Positions 49,981 through 62,500 of a stretch of DNA of 64,000 nucleotides are shown one piece after another. Both the position numbers and the translations under genes were made by a program. The stretch lies in assembly GCA_032358165.1 (NCBI GenBank), contig JAALGY010000033.1:868001-932000 (forward strand), in the 5' to 3' direction. Numbering within the stretch: position 1 is the first letter of the stretch; every line of letters starts with the position of its first letter. Under the pieces are notes generated by a model. It was not told the DNA's origin. It made no database searches and was given only the letters and a program-made list of their open reading frames with translations. The stretch comes from Diplosphaera chodatii (lineage: Eukaryota; Chlorophyta; Trebouxiophyceae; Prasiolales; Stichococcaceae).

Positions 49981-51790
49981 ATGCCGCACAGGATGTCGGC
50001 CAGCGCGACGGCAGAGCAGACAGTCGCAGATGCCAAGTGCTGGACGAACCCTGCAGGTAGCTGACGCCTTAAGCGACCATGAGCTCCATCAAAGATTGAG
50101 ATGCACCCCGTGCAGAGAGCTGCTGTCATTATCTGGGCATATCCATTTGTGCAGGCAAGGTCCTGACGCCGATCGTCGACCAGGTGTGGGGCGCTGAGCG
50201 CCCCTTCATGTGGAACCGCATCGATGTCGGCGGCCGCAGCGCTGTCATACGCCTCAGCGACGGCACGTGGAAACAGCAGCTGCTCGTCGACCACGCAGTT
50301 GCTGCCATCCTCACACACCAGCACAGTGCTGTAGTGTCTGCGGAGCGGAGCGTGCCTGCCAGCTTGGCCTCAAGCGCCGAGCGTCGTGGCGCAGGGTCGC
50401 TTTGGACGCAGTCGCCTGTGGAGCTGACGCCGGACCTGCGGCAGGCGTGCGATGAGCTGGGCGCGGTCAAGCACATCGTCAGCCCCAACTATGAGCACAC
50501 CAGCTTCGGCAAACAGGTGGGGCGTCCTCAGATCACAATCCTGTGGAGATGCCATTTCCTGCCACACTGGCATTACCAAGCCAGCACATCTGGAAGCTAA
50601 CTGCCGATGGCTAGTGTCCGTGCAGTGGAAGGACGCCTATCCCAATGCGACTCTCTACGGCTGTCCCGGCCTGCCAGAGAAGGAGCCTGACAAAGGGTGT
50701 GCAGATGAGTTAGCTCATGTTAGAACGCTGCTGAGACTGTCTGCTGCTTTTTGTGAAACAAATTATGCCTGCTGCACACAGCCATAGAGGTGCCTCAGGT
50801 ATGACGCATGTTTGAGCTTGCGTGGCAGATATGATGCAACAGTGGGCGTCAACAACCACGCACCAGATAGCTGGCTGGGCGAGATCGAGGTTACGCACCT
50901 ATCATATGAGGCGGTGCCGCTGCTGCGGAAATCATTCTTCAATGAGGTTTGTCACCTGCCCAGCTTGCGTTCGTGCAGCGCTATGGCTCCGCAGGCACTC
51001 TGGCAATGCAGTACGACCTGTCACGTCATGCAATCTGCCACTTGCTGCCAAGCACCTGACATGTTGTGCACACAGGTCATCTTTCTGCACAAGCCATCAG
51101 GGACCCTGATTGTCACAGACTGTGCGTGCTCTGCCTGTGTTGATCCTGCTGGAATGTTCTGCACTTCAGCTCTTGCACCTGCCAAAGCACTATGCTACAC
51201 AAGACACAGCATCGTACTGGCTGTGGGCTTGAACCATGCACTCACTTCCCGTGCTGTACGTTGCAGTCTTCTGGTCGTACCCCTCAGATGCGCCCGGCGG
51301 TGCGTAGCACTGCCTCAACAGCGCACATTCGGCTGCACCAACGAAGGAAAAAAGGCTGAATGCTTACTGGTGTGCGCAACATTGTCATACTGCCTCTGCC
51401 TTTCCCCATTGCAGGCACGAAGGCGTTCAAATTTGGCATGGATCGCATCTACAAACCCTTCTACAATAACCTGATGATCAGCAACAAGGGTGCGACAAAC
51501 TGGGAAAGTCGCACATGAGGGTCTGGTGTCAGACGAGCCATTTCACACTGCACATGCTGCCAGCTGGCCTCGACATCACAGCTTGCCCTGGTGCCTCTAA
51601 GCAGACCAAAGCATACGACCTTTTCTGATGTTGCGCAGAGCAATATCAGGCGGCAATGCACAGGATACTGGAAGAGTGGCAGTGGGACGCCATCCTGCCA
51701 TGCCACGGCACATTCATTGCCTCTGGCGGGAAGCAGGCGCTGCGACAGCACCTGAATCTGCCGCCGCCGCAGCTGATACGCGGTCGATGA
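49981..51790 (+). CDS. DUF4336 protein (metallo-beta-lactamase-like fold)
   Basis: Member of DUF4336, a conserved family of plants, algae and bacteria of unknown activity and with a metallo-beta-lactamase-like fold. Exons: 49981-50056, 50155-50262, 50395-50516, 50626-50696, 50829-50946, 51076-51121, 51267-51299, 51415-51489, 51639-51790; in phase, 266 aa. Family blocks: VWGAERPFMWNRIDVGGR, SLWTQSPVELTPDL, VKHIVSPNYEHTSF, HLSYEAVPLL, GTLIVTDFFWSYP, FKFGMDRIYKPFY and DAILPCHGTFI. Intron 2 (50263-50394) uses a GC donor and is an exact multiple of three with an open frame; if retained it would insert 44 residues in the middle of LSDG-SLW, so both isoforms are possible, but the family alignment favours removal. 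The start exon is short; its phase fits. Confidence 0.85.
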
Positions 51791-52323
51791 TGCAGACCCT
51801 TGGCGTGCATCCGCACTGGCGGGCCCAGCGCAGGCTGGCACTTGTGAGCAGCTTCCGCTGCAGCTGCAGCATGTGCAGCCCAAGCTGGCAGCAGTGTAAT
51901 CACAGTCTCCAGCTGGTGGCACGAGCAGTGCCACTGCAGTTGCAGCGAGCGCTGCGCTCACGTTCTCCGCAGCACAGCTATACTGATCGCTGTCAGGACC
52001 GAGCGGCACATCTGCCGGTAGCGGTGGCTCTCAGACAGAACCGAGCGCATGGTAGCAGGTGCTTTGCAGTGTAGGCAGGCCAAGCCATGTAACCGTATGT
52101 ATTTATATGATCGAGACATCAAAGTTTCGCTAACAGGATGAGGTGTCGAGGCAGCTTGCAGTCCCAGCCTGCCGGCACTCAGCTGGGGCCAGTCGATATG
52201 TAAATACCCTGCACTTGAGGTAGCTGCAGGGCTATCACGGATCTTGCAGTTCCCTGCATGTTTGCCTTGCAGCCTGCCCCATAACCACTGCTGTTGCACT
52301 GAGCTAGCCCAGGGAGTGGCATC
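51791..52323. other. 3' flank of DUF4336 gene and methyltransferase promoter region
   Basis: About 530 bp, no exon. TGTAA at 52088-52092 is a likely polyadenylation signal for the DUF4336 gene, about 300 nt after its stop. Confidence 0.5.
52088..52092 (+). terminator. TGTAA polyadenylation signal
   Basis: Chlorophyte TGTAA 298 nt after the DUF4336 stop. Confidence 0.45.
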
Positions 52324-55300
52324 ATGAAGGTTGCCAGCCTCTTCACAGGTGCCAGGCTCCTGTGTTCACTTGCGCTGCCGGACGCATTGTCACTGCACAA
52401 AGCTCACATCTTTGTCCCTGAGGGAGCTGCCCTGCACTACCACGCCCCAGACATCAGTCGTCACCGCTGTTCTGGCCGTGGGCTGCAGGTGCTGGCGGCC
52501 TGGACCTCGGCCTGCAGCAGGTGGGGCCCTATGCTTGAACTGTGGCGCCGCTTGCCCAGCGGCGCTGACAGACAGCGTCGCCCTGGCCTCTATTGCCACA
52601 CCCCGCATGCCACGGCGTCAGTGATCCGCAGTCTTGGCTGTGCAGCACCGTGATCACATGGTTCATAGCATGTTTGTCGCACACCTCTGTGAGTTTGACC
52701 AAACGTCTTGCTGACGCAGGCCGGACACGAGATCATCCTGCAATGTGGGCTGCAGTGCACTCGGCACAACCCTGCATGCATAATGTCCAGCTGTCACCAT
52801 ACACATCCGCAATGCTTCCCTGTGCTTGGTGTTGGTGCATCCATGAAACACACAGGGTACCGTATCTGCAGGCGAGAGTGACCCTGGCGCTCAGCAGGTG
52901 CTTGCGCATCATTTCCCGGGCAAGCTGCTGCTGCCCGATGTGAAGGCCATCCAATCGTTGCCCGAGGTGCTGCACGTCACCAGCCTGTATGTCTCAGATC
53001 AGCAGCTGTATTGCACGGTCAAGAGTGTATAGATGCCAGTTGTGAATTAGCAATGATATATCCTGTGGCCGGCTTTGATGCACATGGTGGTGGTGGCGTC
53101 ATTCACCTGCAGAGCTGCAACCAAGATGGTGCTCTGCAGGAGACAGAGCTTCTGGTGGCAGGCATCCCCTGCATCGATGTCAGCAGTGCTGGGCACAGGA
53201 AGGGCGCTGCTGGCCTGGTGTGCTCTCCGCCCAGGGTCCCTGCAGATGATCATTGACATCCTTCGGCACTGAATGGCTCAGCAACAAGAGTCTGCATGCA
53301 TTGCATGGCGGCGTGACATTGCATGCAATGCAACTTGCAGAGCACGGGTTGTGGGCGGCATGTGTTCCGGCTGCTGCGTGTCGCAGCGCGCAACAACCAC
53401 CCCATCCCCTGGCTGCTGCTGGAAAACGTAAAGCCTTGTGCACTTGGTCCTGGCCGGTGCATATTCACAAGTCGCCTCCGATACATGTCAGCATGGGCAG
53501 ATTGGTGGGCTATGCTTTGTGTGAGGCAGTGCTTCATTGACAGGTGAAGTCAAGAGGTACTCGGGTGCCACTTTACAGGTGGAGGCTTTCCTGAACCGGC
53601 ACGAGGATGGTGGAGACGCGGTCATCAAATGCATCGTGGAAGCTGTCGAGGAGCTTGGGTTCCGATCCTGGGCATACCGCATCATCAACACTGCAGGTGG
53701 GAGCCCCATGCGAGTACATGAACAGTCTATCGGCGGCGGCGGCGGCGGACACACAATGTGTCAAGCATCGTGAAGGTCCTGGGCCCTCAGCCCTGGGCTG
53801 TGCACATTGCTGCGCATGCTGTTGAGCTGACTGTGAGATCTGCCACACCTCACAAGAAACAAATGCAGAGGTTTCCCTCCTGGTCACTGCTGAGGGCACT
53901 CCCATCAGCATGATTCGGACTCGGGCAATCTACAGGAGGATGATGCAGCTACATTGAATGGCCTGGATCACATGCCACATGACCAGCTGACCCGTGTCTG
54001 GTGCACAGGCTTCGGTGTGCCACACCAGCGGCGACGCATGCTGTTTCTGGCGTCCATGCATGCAGACGTGCGCGACCTGCTGCTGTCCACTGGCATGCGC
54101 CCATGCACTGGCGGTAGGAATCAGCCAATCAACTGCGTAGTGCTTTCACACGTTGGCAGCATTCTTGCACCCTTGATGTGATGCTTCCACGTAGCATGAC
54201 AGCTGTGTGGCATCCTGTTGGCCTGAGGATAGTACGTGTGCTTGTCATCAAGTAAGTGGGCATTCCAAGCCGATGTGAGACTGCACTGTAGGCAGACCAT
54301 GTGCTTGTGACCTTCAGCACAGTGACGAAAGGTCTGATGCCAGCAGGAATGTGCAGGAGTGTCCTCGTGGTTGCAGGCTGTGAGGACCGCCATGGGGAGG
54401 GGCGGATGTGCTTCAGGTGTCTGCGTGCGGAGGACGTTCCCATTGAGCACACCTCGTATGCTCTTGACATGGGCAACGCCCGCAACACGGGGACACCTGA
54501 CATGTGAGCATGCACAGCTTGGTAGTTTTTGGGCTTCAACTCGGCCATGGAGGCTGCCATCGTGTGCAACTGCGTGTGCACACAGCGCCTGACGATCATA
54601 CCCACTGGCCATGATGGGCTTGAGTGCTTGATAGCTGGGGTAAAAGTCGTTGCTCGTGCTTGCTGCAGGATCCCCACAATGACGCGCAGCAACCAGCGCA
54701 TGCTGCTGCTGCTGGCAAACGGGCAGTCCGGCCTGCTGCGTATCGCCGATGCCGAGCGCCTGCAGGTGTGCTTGCCAACTACCTGTGGTTTAGCATGCAG
54801 GTAGAAAGCGTGCGGCAGACCACCGACCAGGCATTGTGTTGAGCTGCAACACAGCCTCAGTTGGCTGTTACCAGAGAAAGTACCATGCCAGAAGGGTGCT
54901 AAGCTGTACATCGGCTATGCTGCCGGGAAAGCACGTCCGCCGGTGCGCTCTGTTTCCAAATGTGCAGCTTCTGGTTGCACTCCAGGGCTTCCCTGAGGGC
55001 TGGACAGAGCCCTGCTGGCCTGTTGAAGGGCCCGGCATTGTGGCAAACAGGTACGTGCCTGTTGTAAGCATCCAGCCGGTGCAGTTTGTACCTGTGTCGC
55101 AGCTGCATGTCTCCTCAGCGTCTGATGACGACCAGTGATGAAGCTCAGGTGCACCGTGTCATACCAATAAGCGCCATGTGTGCATGCTGTACCCCAGGCC
55201 ACACACGGCCAACAATGGCGCAGACGACGATGCCAGCAAGCGCACGCGCTACGCGCTGCTGGGCAATGCTGTGTCGGTCTGCGTGGCGCGCTGGCTGGGC

Positions 55301-58300
55301 ACACAGCTCATGGAGCCATACAAGTGAGGCGTCTTGCTGGCTGCCCTGCCTCCATATCACTGTGCAGCCTTTGTACACCATGGTCTTGCACACACAGATG
55401 CTGGGTGACTGGTAGAGCTTGTCGATGCCACTGCTCGCGTCAAGCATGCTGATCGTCAGTGAGGTGACGACGCTCATCAGCTGTGCGATACAGGCACAAG
55501 TATGTGGGCCACCCGCTGGACCGGCCCATGGATGCCGACGCCATCAAGTTTGCGGACAGCTTTGGGGCGGACCTGGACACCGGTGTCGAGGACCTCGAGC
55601 TGACCGAGGAGCAGACTGGTGCGTGTGGTTTGACACTACGGCTGTCTGTCCATTCTGATTGCTTATTGATATGATCGATGACGTGTTTAAGGATGCAGCA
55701 AAATGTTTGCGCTGCAGATTGGAAAGGCCATTCCTTGCGCAACCAGGGCAAAACCCCGACCAAGGTGCCAAAGATTGGTTCCTTTCGTCACACCATGGCT
55801 GGTGCAGTGCAGCTGCGGCGGCAGGCAAGCAGACCTCAAGCAGTGACTCAGGCCGATCTCTAATTCACTGCACTGTGCAGGCAAACGGCGGCAGCAACAC
55901 CACCGGCAGCAGCGGTGAGGGTGCTGGGGAAGGCAAAGGTGGCGGCGGCTGTGGCGGCCGCACAGGCGCCTGGCCGCGAGCGGCCTGGTTCGTGAGAGGC
56001 CTTGGCAGGTCATCATCTGAGCTTATTCTGCACGCTTGGCATCCCTGTGGCAAGGGCGATGGATGTGTAGACAAGGTTGATGGATGTGTCGACACACCCC
56101 TGGGAGTTGTGATCCAGCAGTGATGTGCACCCGCTGTGCCGCCATGCTGTGGACCCTGGCCCCGCAGGTGGGCATCGAGCCACCTGTCGGACGCGCCGGA
56201 GGTCACCCCGCTGGTCCGCCTGGGGGACTTCATCCAGCAGCCCGGGAAGCTGCCGTCCGAGGAGGTTTGCCCCACTGCACACTGCAAAAGCATGCTGAAG
56301 CTCGATGCCTAGGTGGCATGCCGAGCCATACAGCGCTACTTCGGCACCTTATTCAACCGTGCTGACAGCCGGGACTGTATCTGCGCAGGCGCTACGCATC
56401 TACATTATGCGGTGGGCCGGCCTTGTGCCTCCACGTTGCTGCACAATATCATCGGACCTGCATGTCCACATCTGCACAGGGCAGTAGCTGCACAACTGGA
56501 CGCGGCGACAATGCACCGTCACTGGCCTCGTGCCTTGCTCATGCTGGAGCCCCTGGCGCAGGCTGCGTGAGGGCGGCTTCCAGGTCGACAACTTACTGGC
56601 CAAGATCCGGCAGTGCAAGCTGTCTGCAGGCTCCCAGGTGCCAGCTTCGCACCTCCTTTGCCTGCACAGCTGGCCAAAATTACTGATTCGGCATCCACAC
56701 CGCATTGTGTGCTACCACCCGCTGGCGAGGCTGTGTGCTTGTACTAAAAGACAAGCAGCTCAGTGGCAACAGTCCACAGCGCAAAGTCATGCTGCATCTC
56801 TTAACCGAGAAGCTGACAATCTACAAGCCATAAATATTGCTTCTGGGCCGCAGGTGGCCAGGATCGTGCTGGGCAACAACCAGTCATCCAGCATCGCTGG
56901 CAGTCCGAGCAAGGCGAGTGCCGCTGCAAAGGCGGCCGCGCGCATCGGGCAGCAGGGGCGCTGCGGCTCCTGCCTCACCTGCAAGCAGCAGCGGCAGGTG
57001 TGTCCCAGCACCACTGCAAAACCCCATGCTCGCCATTCCTGCCTACCAATTGACGTAAGCAGGTTGCCTGATGCACTGGCATGATGAACCGTCAGGTGTG
57101 GCTGCAGGGCAGCAGCCGGCGCTGCCTCCAGCTGCGGGCGGCTGCCGCAGCCGCTGGTGGCCATGCTGGAGGCCAGGTGCCGCGTCATGCAAAAAGGATC
57201 TCAGTATGCTGAGCTGCCTGGAATCGGTGTCAAATGGCACGTGATGTACCCCGGGTGTGTACCGAGGCCACTGCTTGATCTGGCCAGGCATGAACCTGCT
57301 GTGTAATCTGTGATCTGTGCAGATTGCCATCACGAAAGAGGCGGCAGTGGGCAAGCGGATTGCGGTGTGGTGGGCAGATGATGAGGATGTGAGTCATTGC
57401 AAGACAACCTGCTGTGGCAGATGGCTCACCCGCTTCTGTACACGGTTTGCGATGCATGGAGCAAGTGCAGTCGAATGACAGAACACCAACACAGCGCTAC
57501 GCCTTTGCTCTGCGTAGTGGTACGAAGGTGTCATCAAGCAGTTTGATCCGCTGCGCTGGAGCCACACGGTGGAGTATGATGACGGTGATTCGGAGGTACG
57601 CATGAAACGCAGGACACACAGAATAAACACTCGAAATTCGGTCTCAGGACCGAAGACACAGCGACCGTTTTGTGCAACTGCCTCTTGTGCAAGGCTTGCC
57701 CCTGTTGTGACGTGCAACGGCAGGTAGCTGAATAGACGCTGGATGTGGTGCCACAGGTTGTGTCACTGTGGGCACCCCATGAGATGGTGAACCGCGTCTT
57801 GCCTCCCTTGCATCATGCACCTTCCTTGTACGCGGCCAGCATGAAGCAGTTTACAAGCCCACTCACATTGAAACCGAGATGGAACTGTCAGGTGAAGTAA
57901 ACGACAGTGCCGACGGGTTGTCGAAGTTGTTGCATGCAGGTGCAGCTGAGGAAGACGGGCAGTGCTGCCACCCTGCAGCAGCGTGCATCCAAACGCCGCA
58001 GAGTCCCCACAGAGGCAGCCCGCATCATCGCTGATGCCGCAGCCAATGCAGACGCTGATGCTGGTACGGCAGCCGCTGGCAAAGACGGCTGTGCAGCTGA
58101 GACCATCGCAGTTGCCGCAGCAGCAGCAGCTGGTCTGTCTGCAGCAAAGGTGCTCGGCGAATCACAGGACGACCTTGCCATGGCTGTGGCAGCAGCAGCT
58201 GCGGCTGATGCTGACGACCATCCCCCGCTCAAGAAGCGGGGCAAAGCCAAGGAGGGCCATCCTGCCAATCCGGCCCCCAAGCATGACAAGTCGAAGGTGA

Positions 58301-58674
58301 ACATCTGGCTGCAGCCCCCCTTGCTTGCGTGTCACTGCTGCTGCGGTATCAGTCGAGCTCAGCTGCTTGAAGTGGCCCAGTGCAATATGAGACCCCGGCC
58401 TGCTGTGATGCAGCCTGGCAAGGCGTTGAACAAGGTGCGCGAGCGGGCGGCAGCTGCAGCGGCGGCGGCAGCTGAAACAGCAGCGGCGGCGGCTGGTGCT
58501 GCGGCGGCCATGATCGTTGCTGATGGAGCATTGGCAAACGCAACAGCGGAGGAGGAGGGCGCTCACCAGTGCGGGCAGCCCAGTGATGCAGATGAGCCTC
58601 GTCAGACAGAGCAGGAGCTGCCAGTAGGATCCCTGCCTGATGCACAGGTCGCGGCGATGGCTGTCGCTGCGTGA
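52324..58674 (+). CDS. C5 cytosine DNA methyltransferase with C-terminal CXXC-like and Tudor-like modules
   Basis: Methylates cytosine in DNA using SAM. The catalytic domain is at the very N-terminus. Exons: 52324-52348, 52489-52520, 52720-52744, 52872-52966, 53140-53217, 53341-53427, 53579-53696, 54009-54113, 54377-54503, 54669-54765, 54986-55050, 55198-55323, 55494-55618, 55718-55824, 55881-56008, 56168-56264, then 56313 on, 56562-56637, 56854-56997, 57096-57176, 57323-57388, 57528-57595, 57757-57786, 57939-58296, 58414-58674. Motifs: I SLFTGAGGLDLGLQQ, IV AGIPCIDVSSAG (catalytic Cys), VI PWLLLENV, VIII PHQRRRMLFLAS, IX SGLLRIADAERLQGFP, X RYALLGNAVSVCVARWLG. After it: an unnamed block (WFVRGLGRWASSHL, TPLVRLGDFIQQ), a CXXC-like half finger (GRCGSCLTCKQQRQ, RRCLQLRA), a Tudor/agenet-like fold (VGKRIAVWWADDEDWYEG, VEYDDGDSEV) and an Ala-rich basic tail. 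The exon after 56313 has no clean donor. Confidence 0.86.
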
Positions 58675-59571
58675 ATGCGCAAGCGTATGCGTCAGTGATG
58701 CTGGTGGTGGCCTCAACACGCAGCCAGTGACGGCAGAGCTGGCAGCCGCTTCGGTGCAGGCCAGGGCTTCATGCGCAGCAGCCGCGTGACATGCTAAATC
58801 GTGAGACGATATCAGTAGTGGTAGACAAGGCTCAGTGGTCGTGAGAATGCCGACTTGTGGGCCTCTGCATAGGAGCCCTGTGTGATTGGCTGTGACTGCT
58901 TGCATCGTGATCTGTACAGCATCCAAAGTGTTCATGACGTGACCTGATGCAGAGGTGTTCAGCTGTTGGTTTGAGTGTCATCAATGGATCTTGCTGCGTG
59001 CTCGAGTGTTTGCTGCTAGTCAGGTGTAAGGCAAGGTGCCGATGCTGGCATGGTGCGATGCCTGTTTGCCCCTTTGCGCTGCCAACTGCCTGACAGCCAT
59101 TTGCAGGCAGCGGATGTGGGGTCAGGTATGCCGCTGCGTCCGGCAGATGGCACAGGTTGAGGTCGCTGCTGATAATGACATCTCCAAAAGTGCGGGAGGC
59201 GTGGACTTCGGGTGCTGTGTGCGAGGTGCGGCGTGCTGCTGCTGCCTTGCAACAAGTGCGCCATGCAAGGTGCTTGATCCTCCTGGCAGCAGATGTGCAT
59301 CATGTGACTTCCAGTCGACCCATCCTGCAGCTTCCTGGCCTCCTTCATGCTGGCATCCATGTCGTACATCGTCAGAGGAGGTGCAGGAGTTATGAAGCAC
59401 ATGAGCTTTGCCGCGCAAATTCACTCATGTACAAGGGTTGCTGACGGTCTCGGCAAAGCGTTGATATCCCTCAGCCAAAGCACACTTACGACATCATCCT
59501 GCAGATGGCGCGTCCGCTTTGATTTTGAGATGTGCATTGCACAGCGCAATTCGCCCAAGCCCAGCTTACCA
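58675..59571. other. Spacer with weak coding signal
   Basis: About 900 bp. TGTAA at 59025-59029 probably ends the methyltransferase transcript. Two short plus-strand stretches look exon-like, about 59107-59225 (QMAQVEVAADNDISKS) and 59328-59385 (FLASFMLASMSYIVRG, hydrophobic); they could be 5' exons of the LRR gene or of a separate small gene. I could not connect them. Confidence 0.35.
59025..59029 (+). terminator. TGTAA polyadenylation signal
   Basis: Chlorophyte TGTAA 351 nt after the methyltransferase stop. Confidence 0.4.
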
Positions 59572-62500
59572 TGCTGATTCCAGGTGGCGACGCCTTCATC
59601 GAGAACCTCGTGGATTATCTCAAGCAGCACGACATCCAGCTGCTACAAGGTGTCTAGCCTGCACCCATGTGTGTCTACGGCTCAAGGCAACATTGACTAT
59701 CGCGCGACCCCACTTCCGTTCTACGAGTGTACATGCATACACTGGCTGTCTGCCATACACAGGCGCCATTGCACTCCGGCTGCAGCCGCGGGCGCTTGAT
59801 TTTGCAGCATCGCGGCTGCGCTCGCTGTCAGAACTGCAGCAGGCCGCCAACAGCCCGCTCAAGGACGTGTCAGGATCCGAAGTCAAAGGCGTGGGCGACT
59901 ACCTGCGGCTGGAACGGCTGGCACAGCTGCTGTCACACGTGCGGTGCCTGAAGATCGAGTCAGCCTTGCCAGGACTGAGGTGGGCGTTACGAGTAGCCAA
60001 ACAAGCATGCCGAACGGGTACCACCCCAATGGTTTGCAGGATGCATATGCTAGCTCACGACGCGCGCGACTTGCACATGCAATCACGCACAGTCACCTCT
60101 TAACGCACCTAACATTGGCAGGGCGCTGTGCGGTGCAGGGACCCGACCCGAATCAGTGTCGAACCATTCACCTCGCTCAAAAGCCTGGAGCTACGTGGGT
60201 GCGACCTGTCGACCGCCAACTGGGATGGACTGCCGCTGTTGCAGGTGTGAGTCAGGGTGTGAAGCAAGTGTCAGCAAGGCCGCCTGCCTCAGCATCAGAT
60301 GCCGCTGAGGTCAGTCTGCAGACCATGACACCTGACCTGGTCCGCTCTTACAGGCCAACCTGCAGGAGCTGAGGGTGTACGACACGCTGGAGGCGCTGCA
60401 CCACCTCCTGGCGCCGCACGCCGTGGCGGTCACGCCTGCAGGTGCCAGTGCATGCCATGTAGGAGATGCATCTGGCGGCATGACTGCGAGGGCGCAGTCC
60501 GAAGTGCGCATTGCGTCTTATGGAGGCATGTTCAATGCTGACTGTGGCTGCTCTGTTGCGGCTCTAGGCATAGAGGAGCAGCCGTCATGGCGTGCCCTGA
60601 AGGCCTTCCACTGCAGCCACAACGGCATCTCCTCCATGGACCCGTCCCTGCGGCTGCTGCCCGTGCTGCAGGTGGGAGATCGCACTTGCAGCAGTGTCAG
60701 TGTCTCCAGTCCTTTCCCACAGTCTCCTGCAGTGGGAGATGGACGTCCCAGCCGCAGCATGCCATCATGCAACTTCGCTTCTGTGCACACTGCACGATAG
60801 ACGCACGATGTGAGGCTGCAGACGCTGGAGCTCAGCCACAGCAACCTGCCGGCGGTGGCGAACCTGGGCATGTGCAGCTCCCTGACATCGCTCAACCTCA
60901 GCCACAACCGCATCGGCTCCCTGACCGGCTTGCGAGAGGTGCCACTGTTCACACCGCACGGGTTGCCACGCCGCTCAAAATCATTGTCACACTGGCGTGG
61001 GTTTCCTGGCATCATGAGCACCGTCTGGTGCGCAGCTGCAGGTCTCGAGCATGTGTCCTCAGCATGGCCCGTGTGTCTCCATGCAGCTACGCGGCAGTCT
61101 GCGGGTGCTGGCGCTGCAATGGAACTGCCTGCGCGGCACCGACGGCATCGAGGAGCTGTCTGCGCTGCGGTCCCTGGACCTGGGCTTCAACTTCGTCTCG
61201 GTCATCAGCGAGGTCGTCCGGCTGTCAGGTGCCTGACAGCCGCTGACACGGCATACGGGGGATGCATCACCCACGTGCATGTCATTGGCATCTGCGAATC
61301 ATGGCGGGGCATCGGCCTGACAGTCCCCGATCCATCCGCAGGGCTGAGCAGCCTGGGCAGCCTGCGGCTGGCGGGGAACCCCGTGGCGTATGCACGCAGC
61401 TACCGCTGCGACGTCCTGTCCTGCTTCCCGCTGCCGCAGCAGCACGCGGTCCGGCTGGACGGCGCGGCTGCCAATGCGCACGAGCGGCAGCGGCTGCGCC
61501 ATCGCACCGCCGGCAGCGGCGGCCGCATTGCGCAGGTGTCGCTCGGCCTGCTGCTGCCGTGCTTGAGACAACATGTGCTCCGTACGCCCAATCGACCTTC
61601 TGATCCCCACCTGAGGCTGGTGCTGGATCTTCAGCGCGCTGCAGTTGCGCGTCTGCTGTCTGTGCAGCACAGCTGGGCCCACCCATGAGTGCAGGTGTGC
61701 AGCGCGGCGTCGCCGCCGGAGGACGGCGACCGCCCGCGGTGGCTGAGGAGCGACGGCCAGGCGTGGGCCCGCCTGGTGGACGAGGTGCTGGGGCCCGCCC
61801 AGGCGCGCGTGACCACGTAAGAGAACCCGATGAGCTGTGCTGAGCCTCTCTGGGGCAGTTGTCCAGTGGTGGAGGTGTGCACTCGGCGTTGCGGCTGTCA
61901 CGAGTGAGCAGCGCGGCTGTGTCCCGCAGAAGCAGCTGGGCGTGCAGGAGGCCTGAAGCAGCGTCGTCAACTGCTGCCGACAGGGAGGAGTCGTCGTCGT
62001 GGGCGTACCTGGGGGCCGGCAGCAGCGCGGGCGCCAGCGCCGAGAGCAGCCCCCGCGGCGGCGGCGACGGCAGCAGCACAGCCGGCAGCCCCAGCAAGGC
62101 GCCGCTCCGACGCGGGCGGCGCCAGCATGCAGGTGACGGGCCACTCGGTCTGGACACCCGCATGCCCGGCAGCAGCGCACAGGCCGTGGCGGACTTCATG
62201 ACGCTGCGGTGGTTGGGCAGTCTGCCGACGGCAGCCCACGCCGACGGCACAGTGGCATCAGCGGTGGCAGACGCGGCGGAGTGGCAGCGGCAGCTGGATG
62301 GCAGGCTTGCAGGTGGAAGGCGTGGCAGCGTCAGGGACGGGGGCCCGGCTGACGGTGCAGCGGCGGGCTCGCTGCAGCAGGAGTTGAGCCTGCGGCCGGC
62401 ACCAGCATCTGGCGGGCGCGCGCCTGGCGGGGAGGCTGCCAGTGCTGATGTCATGGGTGCTGGGGCTGCTGCTGGTGATGCCGATGCCGATGCCAATGCA

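Noticed and set aside
61282..62496. 404-codon minus-strand frame
   Set aside because: Antisense to the LRR gene, whose plus-strand LRR motifs are unambiguous.
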